The notes below the pieces were generated by a model, which worked only from the letters and a program-made list of their open reading frames with translations, was not told the origin of the DNA and did not search any database. 14,052 nucleotides of DNA from Chloroflexota bacterium (GTDB taxonomy: Bacteria > Chloroflexota > Chloroflexia > QHBQ01 > JADMIH01). A program made the translations under genes and the position numbers. Every line of letters begins with the position of its first letter. Position 1 is the first letter of the stretch. Below, one piece after another: positions 1-7,621 of the stretch. The DNA is taken from positions 1 to 14,052 of the forward strand of contig JADMIH010000102.1 in NCBI GenBank assembly GCA_015478675.1. Direction: 5' to 3'.

Positions 1-40
1 TGGGAGAACAACTGTATCCCCTGTGCACTCAGCATGACTA

Positions 41-73
41 AAGCCCCCTCTCCCACAAGGGGAGAGGGGGTTT
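41..73. repeat. Strong G/C inverted repeat (hairpin)
   Basis: CCCCCTCTCCC at 44-54 pairs perfectly with GGGAGAGGGGG at 60-70 around a 5-base loop. The stem extends outward by a G-T wobble and two A-T pairs to 41 and 73. Arms of this C/T-rich and G/A-rich kind are common as dispersed intergenic repeats in Chloroflexota and other bacteria, which is my recollection rather than a search result. It could also terminate transcription from a gene left of the window, but only a short TTT follows either arm. Confidence 0.7.
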
Positions 74-80
74 GGGGGTG

Positions 81-110
81 AGGGCGGGAGAGGGCGGGAG
101 AGCGCGGGTG
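81..110 (+). repeat. Three-unit 10-bp tandem repeat
   Basis: AGGGCGGGAG occurs at 81-90 and exactly again at 91-100. A third unit, AGCGCGGGTG at 101-110, differs at two positions. It follows directly on the G-runs of the preceding hairpin, so the + strand from 66 to 98 carries six G-runs of three or more with loops of one to three bases. Confidence 0.75.
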
Positions 111-204
111 GCGCTGCACCCTCACAGATACCCCAAGGAGATTGCTCCACTCCTACTCTGAACAGTTACTGAGCTAAATTGCTTTCGCATGCAATCGGCA
201 ATTG

Positions 205-213
205 TGCTATACT
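205..213 (+). promoter_or_regulatory. Extended -10 promoter candidate
   Basis: TGCTATACT matches an extended -10 element (TGn followed by TATAAT-like TATACT at 208-213). No good -35 lies at 16-18 bases; the nearest TTGCTT (179-184) is 23 bases away, consistent with an extended -10 type. Just upstream, ATTGC (178-182) is inverted as GCAAT (191-195) and repeated directly at 198-202, which might be a regulator site. It is the best promoter candidate I see for the korA operon. Confidence 0.35.
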
Positions 214-290
214 TTGAGTAAAGCGCATCGCTCTCTTGCTCATGAAGAAGCTTCAGAGCAACGGCGGCGCAGTACAAGCACAAAGGAGTG

Positions 291-614
291 ATGAGAGTGA
301 GTGGTGAGAGCAGTGGAGGGATACCGAGGTCGCCGGAGGCGCAAGAGCCTTACGTGCGCGAAGAGCTTGACCAGGACCTTGTAACGCACAGGGGGGACTA
401 CAGGGCGGCGAGTCAGAAGAAGCATGATACAGCCGACGGCAACAGGATGCACCTGGGCGCTGTTGATGACGAAGTAGTGCCGGTTGTGCCTCCTATGTCG
501 GGGCCTGCGGACCTTGTTGGCGAGAAAGACATTGACGCTCAGGGCAACGAGACGGGCGATACCGAAGTGGGAGAGGAATTGATAGACCCGCGCGACAGTT
601 TGACGCCGGGGTAG
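291..614 (+). CDS. Doubtful small ORF, hypothetical acidic protein
   Basis: An open frame of 107 codons starts at ATG 291 (GTG 288 is just upstream) after AGGAG at 284-288, which sits rather close to the start. First codon positions are G-rich, as expected for coding on this strand. The product would be acidic, with no Cys, Trp or Phe and few large hydrophobic residues, so it does not look like a folded domain, and I recognise no family. The opposite strand is open in the exactly codon-aligned frame (about 626 down to 240), but that product has almost no Asp or Glu and many Arg and His, a typical antisense composition. Either this is a small disordered protein leading the korA operon, or the region is an untranslated leader. 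Confidence 0.25.
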   Translation: MRVSGESSGGIPRSPEAQEPYVREELDQDLVTHRGDYRAASQKKHDTADGNRMHLGAVDDEVVPVVPPMSGPADLVGEKDIDAQGNETGDTEVGEELIDPRDSLTPG

Positions 615-669
615 TATTGCTTGCATTTTGTATGTAGCTTCGCGTCTTGAGAGTATGGAGGATAGCAAT

Positions 670-2508
670 ATGGGCACGCTAGACGTGCTGGACCAACCGG
701 TGACGAGCAATGTCGCCGCACGCCCTGACATAGTAAACGACTTTTCGATAGTAATCGCCACAGTCAACGGCTCTGGAAGCCAGACTGCCAATGGCCTGCT
801 GGCACGCACTGTCTTCAAAATGGGGATACCCGTTGGCTCCAAGAACCTTTTCCCTTCCAACATCGCCGGCTTGCCAACATGGTATACCATCCGACTCAGC
901 AAAGAGGGATACGTTGCTCGGTGCGACGTGGCTGAGGTGCTTGTCGCCTTCAACCCGGCTACCGCTGAGGAAGATTTGGCGACCGTGCCTCCCGGCGGCG
1001 TGTGCCTCTATCCTGACGATATGAAGCTCGCCAACTCACGTACAGACGTGACTATGTACGCGCTGCCGGTCAAGGAGCTCGTGAAGCAGGCGAACATCGA
1101 CCCCAAGCTGCGAGACCTGGTTGCTAACATGGTCTACGTGGGCGCGCTGGCATACCTTCTGGGCTTCGAGGTGGATGATCTGCGCGAAGGGCTGATGTTT
1201 CACTTCAAGGGCAAAGTCCGCGCCGTTGACATGAATGTGAATATGATCAATATGACGATTGACTGGTGCCGCGAGAAGCTTACTAAACAAGACCCCTACC
1301 GCGTGCAGAGGATGGAGGGGAATAAAGGTCTCGTGATGGTTGATGGTAACACGGCGGCTGCGCTGGGGGCGATTTTCGGCGGTGTCACTGTTGCCGCGTG
1401 GTACCCGATTACCCCGTCAACCAGCCTGGTTGACGCGCTAAACGAGTATTTGCCTCAACTGCGGCCCGCAGGGGAGAATGGCGAGCAAAAGTATGCGATT
1501 GTGCAGGCCGAAGACGAGCTTGCGGCTATAGGGATGGTGCTCGGCGCGGGGTGGGCAGGTGCACGAGCTATGACGGCCACCTCCGGCCCCGGTATTTCCC
1601 TGATGACGGAGTTTGCGGGTCTGGGCTACTTCGCGGAGCTTCCGGGCGTTATCTGGGATATACAGCGCGTCGGCCCGAGCACAGGCCTACCGACCCGTAC
1701 ATCTCAGGGCGACTTGCTTTCTACGTACTTCCTGGGACACGGAGACACACGCCAGATATGCCTCTTGCCAGGCAATATGAAAGAATGCTTTGAGTTCGGC
1801 TGGCGGGCCTTCGACCTGGCTGACCGTCTGCAAACGCCCGTTTTTGTGCTGAGTGATCTTGACCTGGGCATGAACATGTGGATGACGGAGCCTTTCGACT
1901 ACCCCGACAAGCCTATGGACAGAGGCAAAGTGCTCACCGATGAAGAGTTGCAGCGTGCAGGCGAGTTCGCCCGCTACGCCGACGTAGATGGAGACGGCAT
2001 AGCATACCGCACCTTGCCGGGCAACAAGAACCCACTGTCGGCCTACTTTGTGCGCGGCACAGGACACAACCCGAAAGCGGTCTACAGCGAGCGCCCCGAC
2101 GATTGGGATCAGAATCTGCGGCGGCTCGAACGCAAACACGAGACGGCACGCACGCTTGTTCCGAAGCCTGTGGTAGACAAGCGAGATGGGGCTGAGATAG
2201 GCATCATCTCTTTCGGCTCGACAGACTCGGCGGTAGAGGAAGCTCGCGACTTGATGCGAGAAGAAGGGACCGAGACGAGCTATATTCGGTTGCGCGCTCT
2301 GCCCCTTGAAGATACTCTCAAGGAGTTTGTGGCGGCGCACAAACGGCTATATGTGGTTGAGCTAAACGTGGAGGGGCAAATGCGCTCGCTGGTGCGACTA
2401 TTCCTGCCGGAGAGGGCAATGGAGATCCGTTCAGTAGCTTACCTCGACGGTTTACCGTTAACCGCGAAGTTTGTGAAGGAAGCCATAATGGAACAGGAGA
2501 AACAATAA
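670..2508 (+). CDS. korA: 2-oxoacid:ferredoxin oxidoreductase, fused gamma-alpha subunit
   Basis: This subunit works with KorB to decarboxylate a 2-oxoacid (2-oxoglutarate is most likely) with CoA and ferredoxin, giving acyl-CoA and reduced ferredoxin in the cytoplasm. Of 612 residues, about 20-195 form the gamma domain (the IATVNGSGSQTANG stretch near 29-42). The alpha pyrimidine-binding domain follows from about 220, with the hallmark YPITPST at 245-251, the QAEDELAAIGM helix at 279-289 and the TSGPG loop at 304-308. I chose ATG 670 because GGAGG at 657-661 lies 8 bases upstream; an in-frame TTG at 628 would add 14 unsupported residues. The stop overlaps the korB start by one base (TAATG), so the two are probably translationally coupled. 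There are no ferredoxin-type cysteine clusters, as expected for the two-subunit class. The family is certain; the exact 2-oxoacid is inferred. Confidence 0.93.
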   Translation: MGTLDVLDQPVTSNVAARPDIVNDFSIVIATVNGSGSQTANGLLARTVFKMGIPVGSKNLFPSNIAGLPTWYTIRLSKEGYVARCDVAEVLVAFNPATAEEDLATVPPGGVCLYPDDMKLANSRTDVTMYALPVKELVKQANIDPKLRDLVANMVYVGALAYLLGFEVDDLREGLMFHFKGKVRAVDMNVNMINMTIDWCREKLTKQDPYRVQRMEGNKGLVMVDGNTAAALGAIFGGVTVAAWYPITPSTSLVDALNEYLPQLRPAGENGEQKYAIVQAEDELAAIGMVLGAGWAGARAMTATSGPGISLMTEFAGLGYFAELPGVIWDIQRVGPSTGLPTRTSQGDLLSTYFLGHGDTRQICLLPGNMKECFEFGWRAFDLADRLQTPVFVLSDLDLGMNMWMTEPFDYPDKPMDRGKVLTDEELQRAGEFARYADVDGDGIAYRTLPGNKNPLSAYFVRGTGHNPKAVYSERPDDWDQNLRRLERKHETARTLVPKPVVDKRDGAEIGIISFGSTDSAVEEARDLMREEGTETSYIRLRALPLEDTLKEFVAAHKRLYVVELNVEGQMRSLVRLFLPERAMEIRSVAYLDGLPLTAKFVKEAIMEQEKQ

Positions 2509-3566
2509 TGGTAGCGACAACTACACCCACCGAGTCCGCTGGGGGGCGGAGCGACAAAGTCAATCTGGTTGGCCTGGAAAAAGGTGATTACAAGGGCCGC
2601 CCATCCACGCTATGCCAGGGCTGCGGCCACGATTCGATCTCCAGCCAGATCATCAATGTCGCCTTTGAGCTTTCGCTGCCGCCGTATAAAGTGATCAAGA
2701 TGAGCGGCATCGGCTGCTCTAGCAAGTCGCCCGCCTACTTTCTCAATCGCTCGCACGGCTTCAACGCTTTGCATGGGCGTATGCCTTCGGTTGTGACAGG
2801 CGCATCGCTGGCGAACCGCACGCTCACGCCAATCGCGGTGAGTGGCGACGGCGACACCGGCTCAATCGGCCTCGGCCAGTTCAAGCACCTTGTACGCCGT
2901 AATGTACCTATGGTGTACATTATCGAGAATAACGGCGTTTACGGGCTAACAAAGGGGCAGTTCTCGGCCACAGCTGACGTTGGGCAGAAGCTAAAATATG
3001 CGGGGCTGAACGAGCTTCCGCCGATTGACCTCTGCATGGAAGCAATCATTGCGGGCTGCGGCTTCGTGGCGCGCTCGTTCGCAGGGGATGCCAGGCAGGT
3101 GCGCGAGCTTCTCAAAGCGGCGCTCAGTTACGAGGGCACAGCGGTGCTCGATATTATCAGCCCATGCGTGACATTCAACAACCATGAGGAATCGACCAAG
3201 AGCTATCCCTACGGCAAGGCCAACGAGGAGCGCCTGCATGACATCACCTTCATACCGAAGTTTGAGGAGATAAGCGTTGACTACCCGGAAGGCTCGATGA
3301 TCTCGGTGAAGATGCACGATGGCCCGACGATTCAGTTGAAGAAACTCGACCGCGAATACGACCCCACCAAGAAGCAAGCAGCGATGGCCCTCTTATCGGA
3401 AGCCGAAGAAAAGCAGGAGTTCATCACGGGCCTTCTCTATATTAAAGAGGGGCGCGAGAGCTTACAGCAAGTACTCAGGATTCCGGCAAGTCCTCTCGCC
3501 GAGATGCAGGAGGGGGATCTGCGCCCGTCAAAGGATGCGCTTGCTCAGGTAATTGCGAGCCTCTAA
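2508..3566 (+). CDS. korB: 2-oxoacid:ferredoxin oxidoreductase, beta subunit
   Basis: This is the thiamine diphosphate and iron-sulfur subunit of the KorAB enzyme, 352 residues. LCQGCGH supplies C36 and C39; C70 (GIGCSS) and C220 (ISPC) complete the four ligands for the single [4Fe-4S] cluster, with spacing that matches structurally known archaeal beta subunits as I recall them. The ThDP/Mg motif GDGDTGSIGLGQ runs 113-124, followed by ENNGVYGLTKGQ at 140-151. About 100 C-terminal residues after the core (250-352) are usual for KorB. AGGAG at 2495-2499 sits 8 bases before the ATG, which overlaps the korA stop. With one cluster and no fused ferredoxin domain, electrons must leave to a separate ferredoxin; the next gene is a candidate acceptor. 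Confidence 0.95.
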   Translation: MVATTTPTESAGGRSDKVNLVGLEKGDYKGRPSTLCQGCGHDSISSQIINVAFELSLPPYKVIKMSGIGCSSKSPAYFLNRSHGFNALHGRMPSVVTGASLANRTLTPIAVSGDGDTGSIGLGQFKHLVRRNVPMVYIIENNGVYGLTKGQFSATADVGQKLKYAGLNELPPIDLCMEAIIAGCGFVARSFAGDARQVRELLKAALSYEGTAVLDIISPCVTFNNHEESTKSYPYGKANEERLHDITFIPKFEEISVDYPEGSMISVKMHDGPTIQLKKLDREYDPTKKQAAMALLSEAEEKQEFITGLLYIKEGRESLQQVLRIPASPLAEMQEGDLRPSKDALAQVIASL

Positions 3567-3587
3567 ACGAATACTGAGCAGATAATC

Positions 3588-4022
3588 TTGGAAGAACGAA
3601 GATACCGCGCTTACCTTTGTGGCGGCCCCAACTGCGGGCCCAAAGGCTCTCTGGAATTGCTTACCTACCTGAAGGAGGAAGTTGTGCGCGCAGGGCTTGC
3701 CGGCAGAGTTGAGGTCGCGGCCACAGGCTGCCAGGCGCATTGCGAGTCGGGGGTGACAATGGTGGTTTATCCGGGTAGGGTCTTCTACCAGCAGATGGAC
3801 CGCATGCGGCTCCAGCGAATCATCGCCGAGCATTTCCAGGCAGGCGAGCCTGTAAAAGAGTACTTCTGGTCGGGGATCAGAAGGAGGATAATCCCAGGCG
3901 GGGCGGCCAGGCAAGGCAAGCCGCAGCCCGCGCCTCAGCAATTCAGAAGGGAAGAGCTCCGGCGGTCTCAGTCGGCCAAGCCGAAGCGCTCATATGAAGA
4001 AGTAGACGACTTCAAGTGGTAG
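3588..4022 (+). CDS. Thioredoxin-like [2Fe-2S] ferredoxin domain protein
   Basis: A 144-residue protein whose first 90 residues match the thioredoxin-fold [2Fe-2S] ferredoxin family (like the NuoE C-terminal domain and Aquifex-type Fd). Likely cluster ligands are C11 and C16 (LCGGPNCGPKG) and C48 and C52 (GCQAHCESG), followed by the family's VVYPGRVFYQQM strand-loop. The remaining 50 residues are rich in Arg, Lys, Gln and Pro, end in an acidic EEVDDFKW, and look disordered. The start is TTG 3588, since no ATG precedes the first cysteine pair; its ribosome site is weak. It lies 21 bases after korB in the same orientation, so co-transcription and an electron-carrier role for KorAB are reasonable inferences, not shown. 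Its stop faces the stop of the next gene across only nine bases. Confidence 0.82.
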   Translation: MEERRYRAYLCGGPNCGPKGSLELLTYLKEEVVRAGLAGRVEVAATGCQAHCESGVTMVVYPGRVFYQQMDRMRLQRIIAEHFQAGEPVKEYFWSGIRRRIIPGGAARQGKPQPAPQQFRREELRRSQSAKPKRSYEEVDDFKW

Positions 4023-4031
4023 ATGCAGGCT

Positions 4032-5069
4032 TCATGGGTTATGGGGTGCCAATTCATAACTCCGCCTGAGGGGGATAGACCTCGCACCAAAAGGTACGGC
4101 GACCCCGCTGAACAACAGGAGTGCAAGGACCGCTATCAGGTGCTGATAAGGCAACTGTAGAGCGTAACCCGCAAAGACCAGCAACATCATGCCAAGCCCG
4201 GTGTTGGAGTTGGCAAAAGCGGTGTTGTTTGCATCGCCCGCGAAGGCAGTGAGCAAGGCGTAGACAAAGAGGCCCAGAGCCAGGGCATAAAGAGGCCAGG
4301 GGAGATAAAGGTTAAAGCCAAGCGACCAGGTGGCGAAAACGCCGGTAAAACCCTGATCGGTCAGCATATCTGCTACATTGGCCGCTGAGAAAAGGAGCAC
4401 GAGCAGAAGAGGCGCTATCCAGCGCTTGCGGTGCCGCCACTGCCCGTTTGGGAGGGCGATGGCGGCGAAGAAGAGCAGAGGAGCCACCACTGCCACCAGC
4501 TCACCGAAGTCGCGAGCCGCAACAGGGTCAAGCGGTAATCTCAGGCCGAAATCTGAGATGCTTTGCTGAAGAACGTAGTAGTACCAACCGGCAAATGCCA
4601 CCGCTACAAAAAGCACCGACAGACGCGCCGCGCGAGCAGCATCTCCGCGTGATAAGAAGTAGATCGCCAGGCTCCATACTGCTATCAGGGAGAGTATGTT
4701 GAAGCTGATGTTGAACCACACCTGATCGGGAAATAGCTGCAATGCGATGAAGAGCGAGTGTACTGTGGCTATAACGGCGAAGAGAGCCAGGTATATGCTG
4801 AGCGTTATGCGTACAACGTCGCCACGGCTGGAAGCATAGCTACCATAGGTGATAACCGATAGGAGGAAAAGAGAGGCTGCGAGCACGAAAGAGGGCGACA
4901 AGAGGAATATACCCACACGACCCAGATACTCGATAAAAGTGCGAGCAACACCCTGAAGTGGCGGTGCGGCAGCGAGGCGTGACACTGTTCTGCCGAGGAA
5001 CCATTCAACGCCGCCCACAACAGCAAGAGCAATAGCGACGTAGCGGGCGAACCAGGCGCGCTCTTCCAT
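4032..5069 (-). CDS. Polytopic membrane protein of unknown function
   Basis: I do not recognise a family. The 345-residue product is almost entirely hydrophobic, with about ten candidate transmembrane segments beginning near residue 5, short loops, and a charged C-terminal tail after IPLRRSYELAP. It has no cysteine or histidine pairs suggesting cofactors and no transporter signature I can name. I placed the start at ATG 5069, one base after the stop of the upstream gene (TGA-G-ATG), which suggests translational coupling. A TTG at 5102 would add 11 residues and overlap that gene. The gene runs convergently towards the korA operon. It could be a sensor partner, a lipid or isoprenoid membrane enzyme, or a transporter component; nothing in the sequence decides. 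Confidence 0.8.
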   Translation of the reverse strand: MEERAWFARYVAIALAVVGGVEWFLGRTVSRLAAAPPLQGVARTFIEYLGRVGIFLLSPSFVLAASLFLLSVITYGSYASSRGDVVRITLSIYLALFAVIATVHSLFIALQLFPDQVWFNISFNILSLIAVWSLAIYFLSRGDAARAARLSVLFVAVAFAGWYYYVLQQSISDFGLRLPLDPVAARDFGELVAVVAPLLFFAAIALPNGQWRHRKRWIAPLLLVLLFSAANVADMLTDQGFTGVFATWSLGFNLYLPWPLYALALGLFVYALLTAFAGDANNTAFANSNTGLGMMLLVFAGYALQLPYQHLIAVLALLLFSGVAVPFGARSIPLRRSYELAPHNP

Positions 5070-5070
5070 C

Positions 5071-5430
5071 TCAGCGGCCCGTAAACTGTGCACGCTCGGC
5101 AAGGCCCCAGATGAAGAGCATGCCTATCCCGTAGAGGAGCGACTCGCGGGTGGAGTTGCTGCCCCGTGTGAATGCAAAGATCGCGGGTATGGTAAGCACA
5201 ATAGTGATGCCATAAAGAAAGTGCACCCAGCGCGCAGGAGCCATGCCAGCCAGCACAAGGGCCATGCCGACGATTCCCTCAAGCACAAAGAGGCCAACGG
5301 CGATAGCGAGAGCGCCATTATAGCTGGCGTCGGGCGGCTGGCGGCGAATAAAGTTGAACAAACCCCAGAGGCCCACCAGCAAGGCATACAGACTAATCAT
5401 GTTGGCTATCGTGTTATGTATCTCTACCAT
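5071..5430 (-). CDS. Small four-helix membrane protein, unknown function
   Basis: A 119-residue product with four hydrophobic segments at about 8-28, 40-63, 68-87 and 95-113. Conspicuous features are an N-terminal VEIHNTIAN, an FNFIRRQPP loop after helix 1, and a glycine-rich second helix. I cannot assign a family. The ATG at 5430 is preceded on this strand by purine-rich GAGGAGAG and GAGAG sequences. It is the first gene of a two-gene minus-strand unit; its stop is separated from the next start by a single base. The unit diverges from the histidine kinase gene across about 180 bases. A shared function with the ten-helix protein downstream is likely from the coupling but unknown. Confidence 0.78.
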   Translation of the reverse strand: MVEIHNTIANMISLYALLVGLWGLFNFIRRQPPDASYNGALAIAVGLFVLEGIVGMALVLAGMAPARWVHFLYGITIVLTIPAIFAFTRGSNSTRESLLYGIGMLFIWGLAERAQFTGR

Positions 5431-5552
5431 AAGCTCTCGTTCGCTCTCCTCAAGGCAGGAAATATAGGGGGAAGGTCGCGACTTCTTCAGCGCCGCACTG
5501 CTAACAATCTAACACATGCGGGTGCTAGCGTCAACGGGGATTGTGATAAAAT

Positions 5553-5582
5553 TTGCATTCCGGCGACACAGGCGAGTATAAT
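5553..5582 (+). promoter_or_regulatory. Sigma70-like promoter for the histidine kinase gene
   Basis: A perfect TATAAT at 5577-5582 lies 18 bases after TTGCAT at 5553-5558, a weak three-of-six -35. A start site near 5589 would leave a leader of about 26 bases before the ATG at 5615. The -10 element overlaps the first base of the in-frame TTG at 5582, which argues against that TTG being the true start. Confidence 0.55.
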
Positions 5583-5614
5583 TGAAGCGAGAGGGCATGC
5601 CGGAGGCGGGTAGT

Positions 5615-7621
5615 ATGAAGATGTACAAGGCACGGCTCCAGGGCAGCACGCGCTTAGCGGCAGTAAGTAGCACAGCCAGGTCGCATCTCCTGGGGCGTGA
5701 AGGCACATTGAGCGTTGACGGGCTAGACGCCGCGATACGCGGTCTGGGCGTCGCCACGGTTGTCATCCTGAGCCTCATCGGTTATGGCAAGGGAGGCGGG
5801 GCCACAGCGAGCGATGTTGTTGACCCCGTTGCCATCTCTGCCGGGCTTGTGCTATACAACCTCCTGGTAATTACTGCCTTCGGTGTGCCGTGGCGGCGCG
5901 GTCCTGGTTTCTCCCTTTTTATTGTGGATTGGGTTGTGGCCTCAGTAGCTGTGCTGCTGACAGGCGGCTTCTTCAGCCCGTTCATCATTCTCTACTATTC
6001 CCTTGCAATAGGCGCGGCGCTGCGGGTTGGGCTGCGCCGGTCGCTCCTCCTGGTGGCGGGTTGCGCTGTAGTCTACATCACCCTGAGCCTGGATAGCCCG
6101 GCCTCAGCGGGAGCAACCAAACTGCCTGTGTTAATCGTTGAGGTTACTTCGTTGCTCATGGTAGTTGTGACCGCGGTCGGTATGAAACGTGCGGTTGAGG
6201 TGGAAGCACGCAAGGTGGAGCTTGAGGAGCAATCTGCGGCACAGGTGCGCCTCCTCAACAGCCTGACGAGCACAGTGCTGCAAGCGTCGCCCGACCTTGA
6301 GAAGGTCATGCGCACAGTGGCTGCTGTATCGAGCGAAGCGCTACAGGCAGACAGCGGCCTTACACTTCTGCTGGAGGCGCGACCTGTAGCGCTTCAAGGA
6401 ACGCCGCGCACGCTTGACACAGACAACGTTTTGCTTGTCTCCGACAGAGAGCCGAATCCCACATATATCTCCAGTTGTGAGCGTACGCTCCTTGAGAAGG
6501 TGGTGAGGAGACAGTCGCCTGTGCTTGTACAAGACACACGCAATGAGCTCGGCTACGCATCCGGCCAGGCATACCCAGGGCTAGAGAGGGCGGGGTGCGC
6601 TGTGCGCGCAGTGGCCTGTGTGCCTTTCCTACTTGGCGGTGGGGTTATCGGCGCGCTTTTCGTAGGCAGGTACAAAGCTGAGCCTTTCACAGAGGTAGAA
6701 GTGGGCTTGCTCACCGCAATCGGCCAGCAGATGGCGGTTGCTGTGCGCCTTGCGCGGCTCTATGAGATGGAACGGGAAAAGGCGGTGCGCTCACAGGAAC
6801 GAGAGCGGTTGGAGCGCGACTTACTCTCGATGGTATCACACGAGCTGCGTACTCCGCTGACGGCTATCAAGACATGTGTCGGCGCGCTCACCGACAGAGC
6901 ACCGGAAAGCACAATAGCAAGCAACGAAATATCAACTAAAGAAAGGCTTATTTTAAACATCGGCAGGAGCACTGACCGCCTGATAAATCTTGTGAACGAG
7001 TTGCTCGATATGGGCCGCCTCCGAGCGGGGCGCGTTACGCTGAATGTGCAGCAGCTGAATATGGGGGAGGTAATCACGGAGCTAGTTCATCAGGTGAAGC
7101 CGCTGCTCGATGCCCGCAATCAGTCGCTCACACTTGACTTACCTATTGCCGATTCGGCACGCTGGCAGAAGCTGGCTGTGCTTGCCGACAGGAGGCGCAT
7201 GGAGCAGGTGCTGCTGAACTTGCTCTCCAATGCCAACAAGTACGGCGCGGCTGGCGGTAATGTAACTATGGGCGCGACGCCGCGAGAGGGTGTAGTGAAG
7301 ATTTTCGTCTCTGACGACGGGCAGGGAATACCGGATGTCGAACAGCAGAGGATATTCGAGAAGTTTTACCAGGGCACGGCGTCCAGCAGCGGCGACAACA
7401 GGCCCGAAGGCGCCGGGCTTGGCCTGGCGATAGCACAGTCGATCGTCGAATTGCACGGTGGGCAGATAGGGGTCTATAGTAGGCCGGGAAGAGGCAGCAC
7501 ATTCTCCTTCACACTACCGGAAGGCACCGGCGCATCGGTGCGAGCAAGGATGCTGCGCATGAATCCAATTACCGGGCCACTTGATGTTATTTCTGAGCCA
7601 ACGATAAGGACCTCCCCATGA
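5615..7621 (+). CDS. Membrane GAF-domain sensor histidine kinase
   Basis: A 668-residue sensor kinase of a two-component pair. About six transmembrane segments occupy residues 44-189, followed by a short coiled linker and a GAF domain (about 225-379, GGGVIGALFVGRYKAEPFT core). The HisKA domain has phospho-acceptor H409 in SHELRTPLTAIK. The HATPase_c domain shows the N box around N539 (LLNLLSNANKYG), D567 in DDGQGIP, the F box FEKFYQG, and the G2 box GAGLGLAI at 599-606. All catalytic boxes are intact. I chose ATG 5615 because GGAGG (5602-5606) is 8 bases upstream and the in-frame TTG 5582 overlaps the promoter. The stop overlaps the regulator start as ATGA. There is no extracytoplasmic sensor domain; the stimulus may be in the membrane or read by the GAF domain, which has no ligand I can identify. 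Confidence 0.93.
   Translation: MKMYKARLQGSTRLAAVSSTARSHLLGREGTLSVDGLDAAIRGLGVATVVILSLIGYGKGGGATASDVVDPVAISAGLVLYNLLVITAFGVPWRRGPGFSLFIVDWVVASVAVLLTGGFFSPFIILYYSLAIGAALRVGLRRSLLLVAGCAVVYITLSLDSPASAGATKLPVLIVEVTSLLMVVVTAVGMKRAVEVEARKVELEEQSAAQVRLLNSLTSTVLQASPDLEKVMRTVAAVSSEALQADSGLTLLLEARPVALQGTPRTLDTDNVLLVSDREPNPTYISSCERTLLEKVVRRQSPVLVQDTRNELGYASGQAYPGLERAGCAVRAVACVPFLLGGGVIGALFVGRYKAEPFTEVEVGLLTAIGQQMAVAVRLARLYEMEREKAVRSQERERLERDLLSMVSHELRTPLTAIKTCVGALTDRAPESTIASNEISTKERLILNIGRSTDRLINLVNELLDMGRLRAGRVTLNVQQLNMGEVITELVHQVKPLLDARNQSLTLDLPIADSARWQKLAVLADRRRMEQVLLNLLSNANKYGAAGGNVTMGATPREGVVKIFVSDDGQGIPDVEQQRIFEKFYQGTASSSGDNRPEGAGLGLAIAQSIVELHGGQIGVYSRPGRGSTFSFTLPEGTGASVRARMLRMNPITGPLDVISEPTIRTSP

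Larger units (their letters stand above)
1..669. other. Largely non-coding region upstream of korA
   Basis: No convincingly recognised gene lies here. In order it holds a strong G/C hairpin (41-73), a degenerate 10-bp tandem repeat (81-110), a short repeat cluster with an extended -10 element (178-213), and a 291-614 ORF that may or may not be translated. I saw no tRNA, rRNA or known riboswitch core. If transcription starts just after 213, korA has either a leader of roughly 450 bases or an extra first gene. The upstream neighbour ends before the window begins. Confidence 0.6.

Noticed and set aside
242..307. 21-codon ORF that could be a leader peptide
   Set aside because: No ribosome site precedes the ATG, and there is no run of a regulatory amino acid or attenuator-like structure.
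240..953. Long minus-strand open frame of 237 codons
   Set aside because: It runs antisense through the start of korA, has almost no Asp or Glu in its distal half and many Arg and His, and lacks a ribosome site; it fits an antisense shadow.
1687..2340. Minus-strand open frame of 217 codons inside korA
   Set aside because: It lies wholly antisense to a well-conserved KorA region and has no recognisable motif.
5461..5489. Possible minus-strand promoter (TATATT with TGAAGA) for the membrane-protein pair
   Set aside because: The -35 matches only three of six positions and the -10 is imperfect; too weak to annotate.
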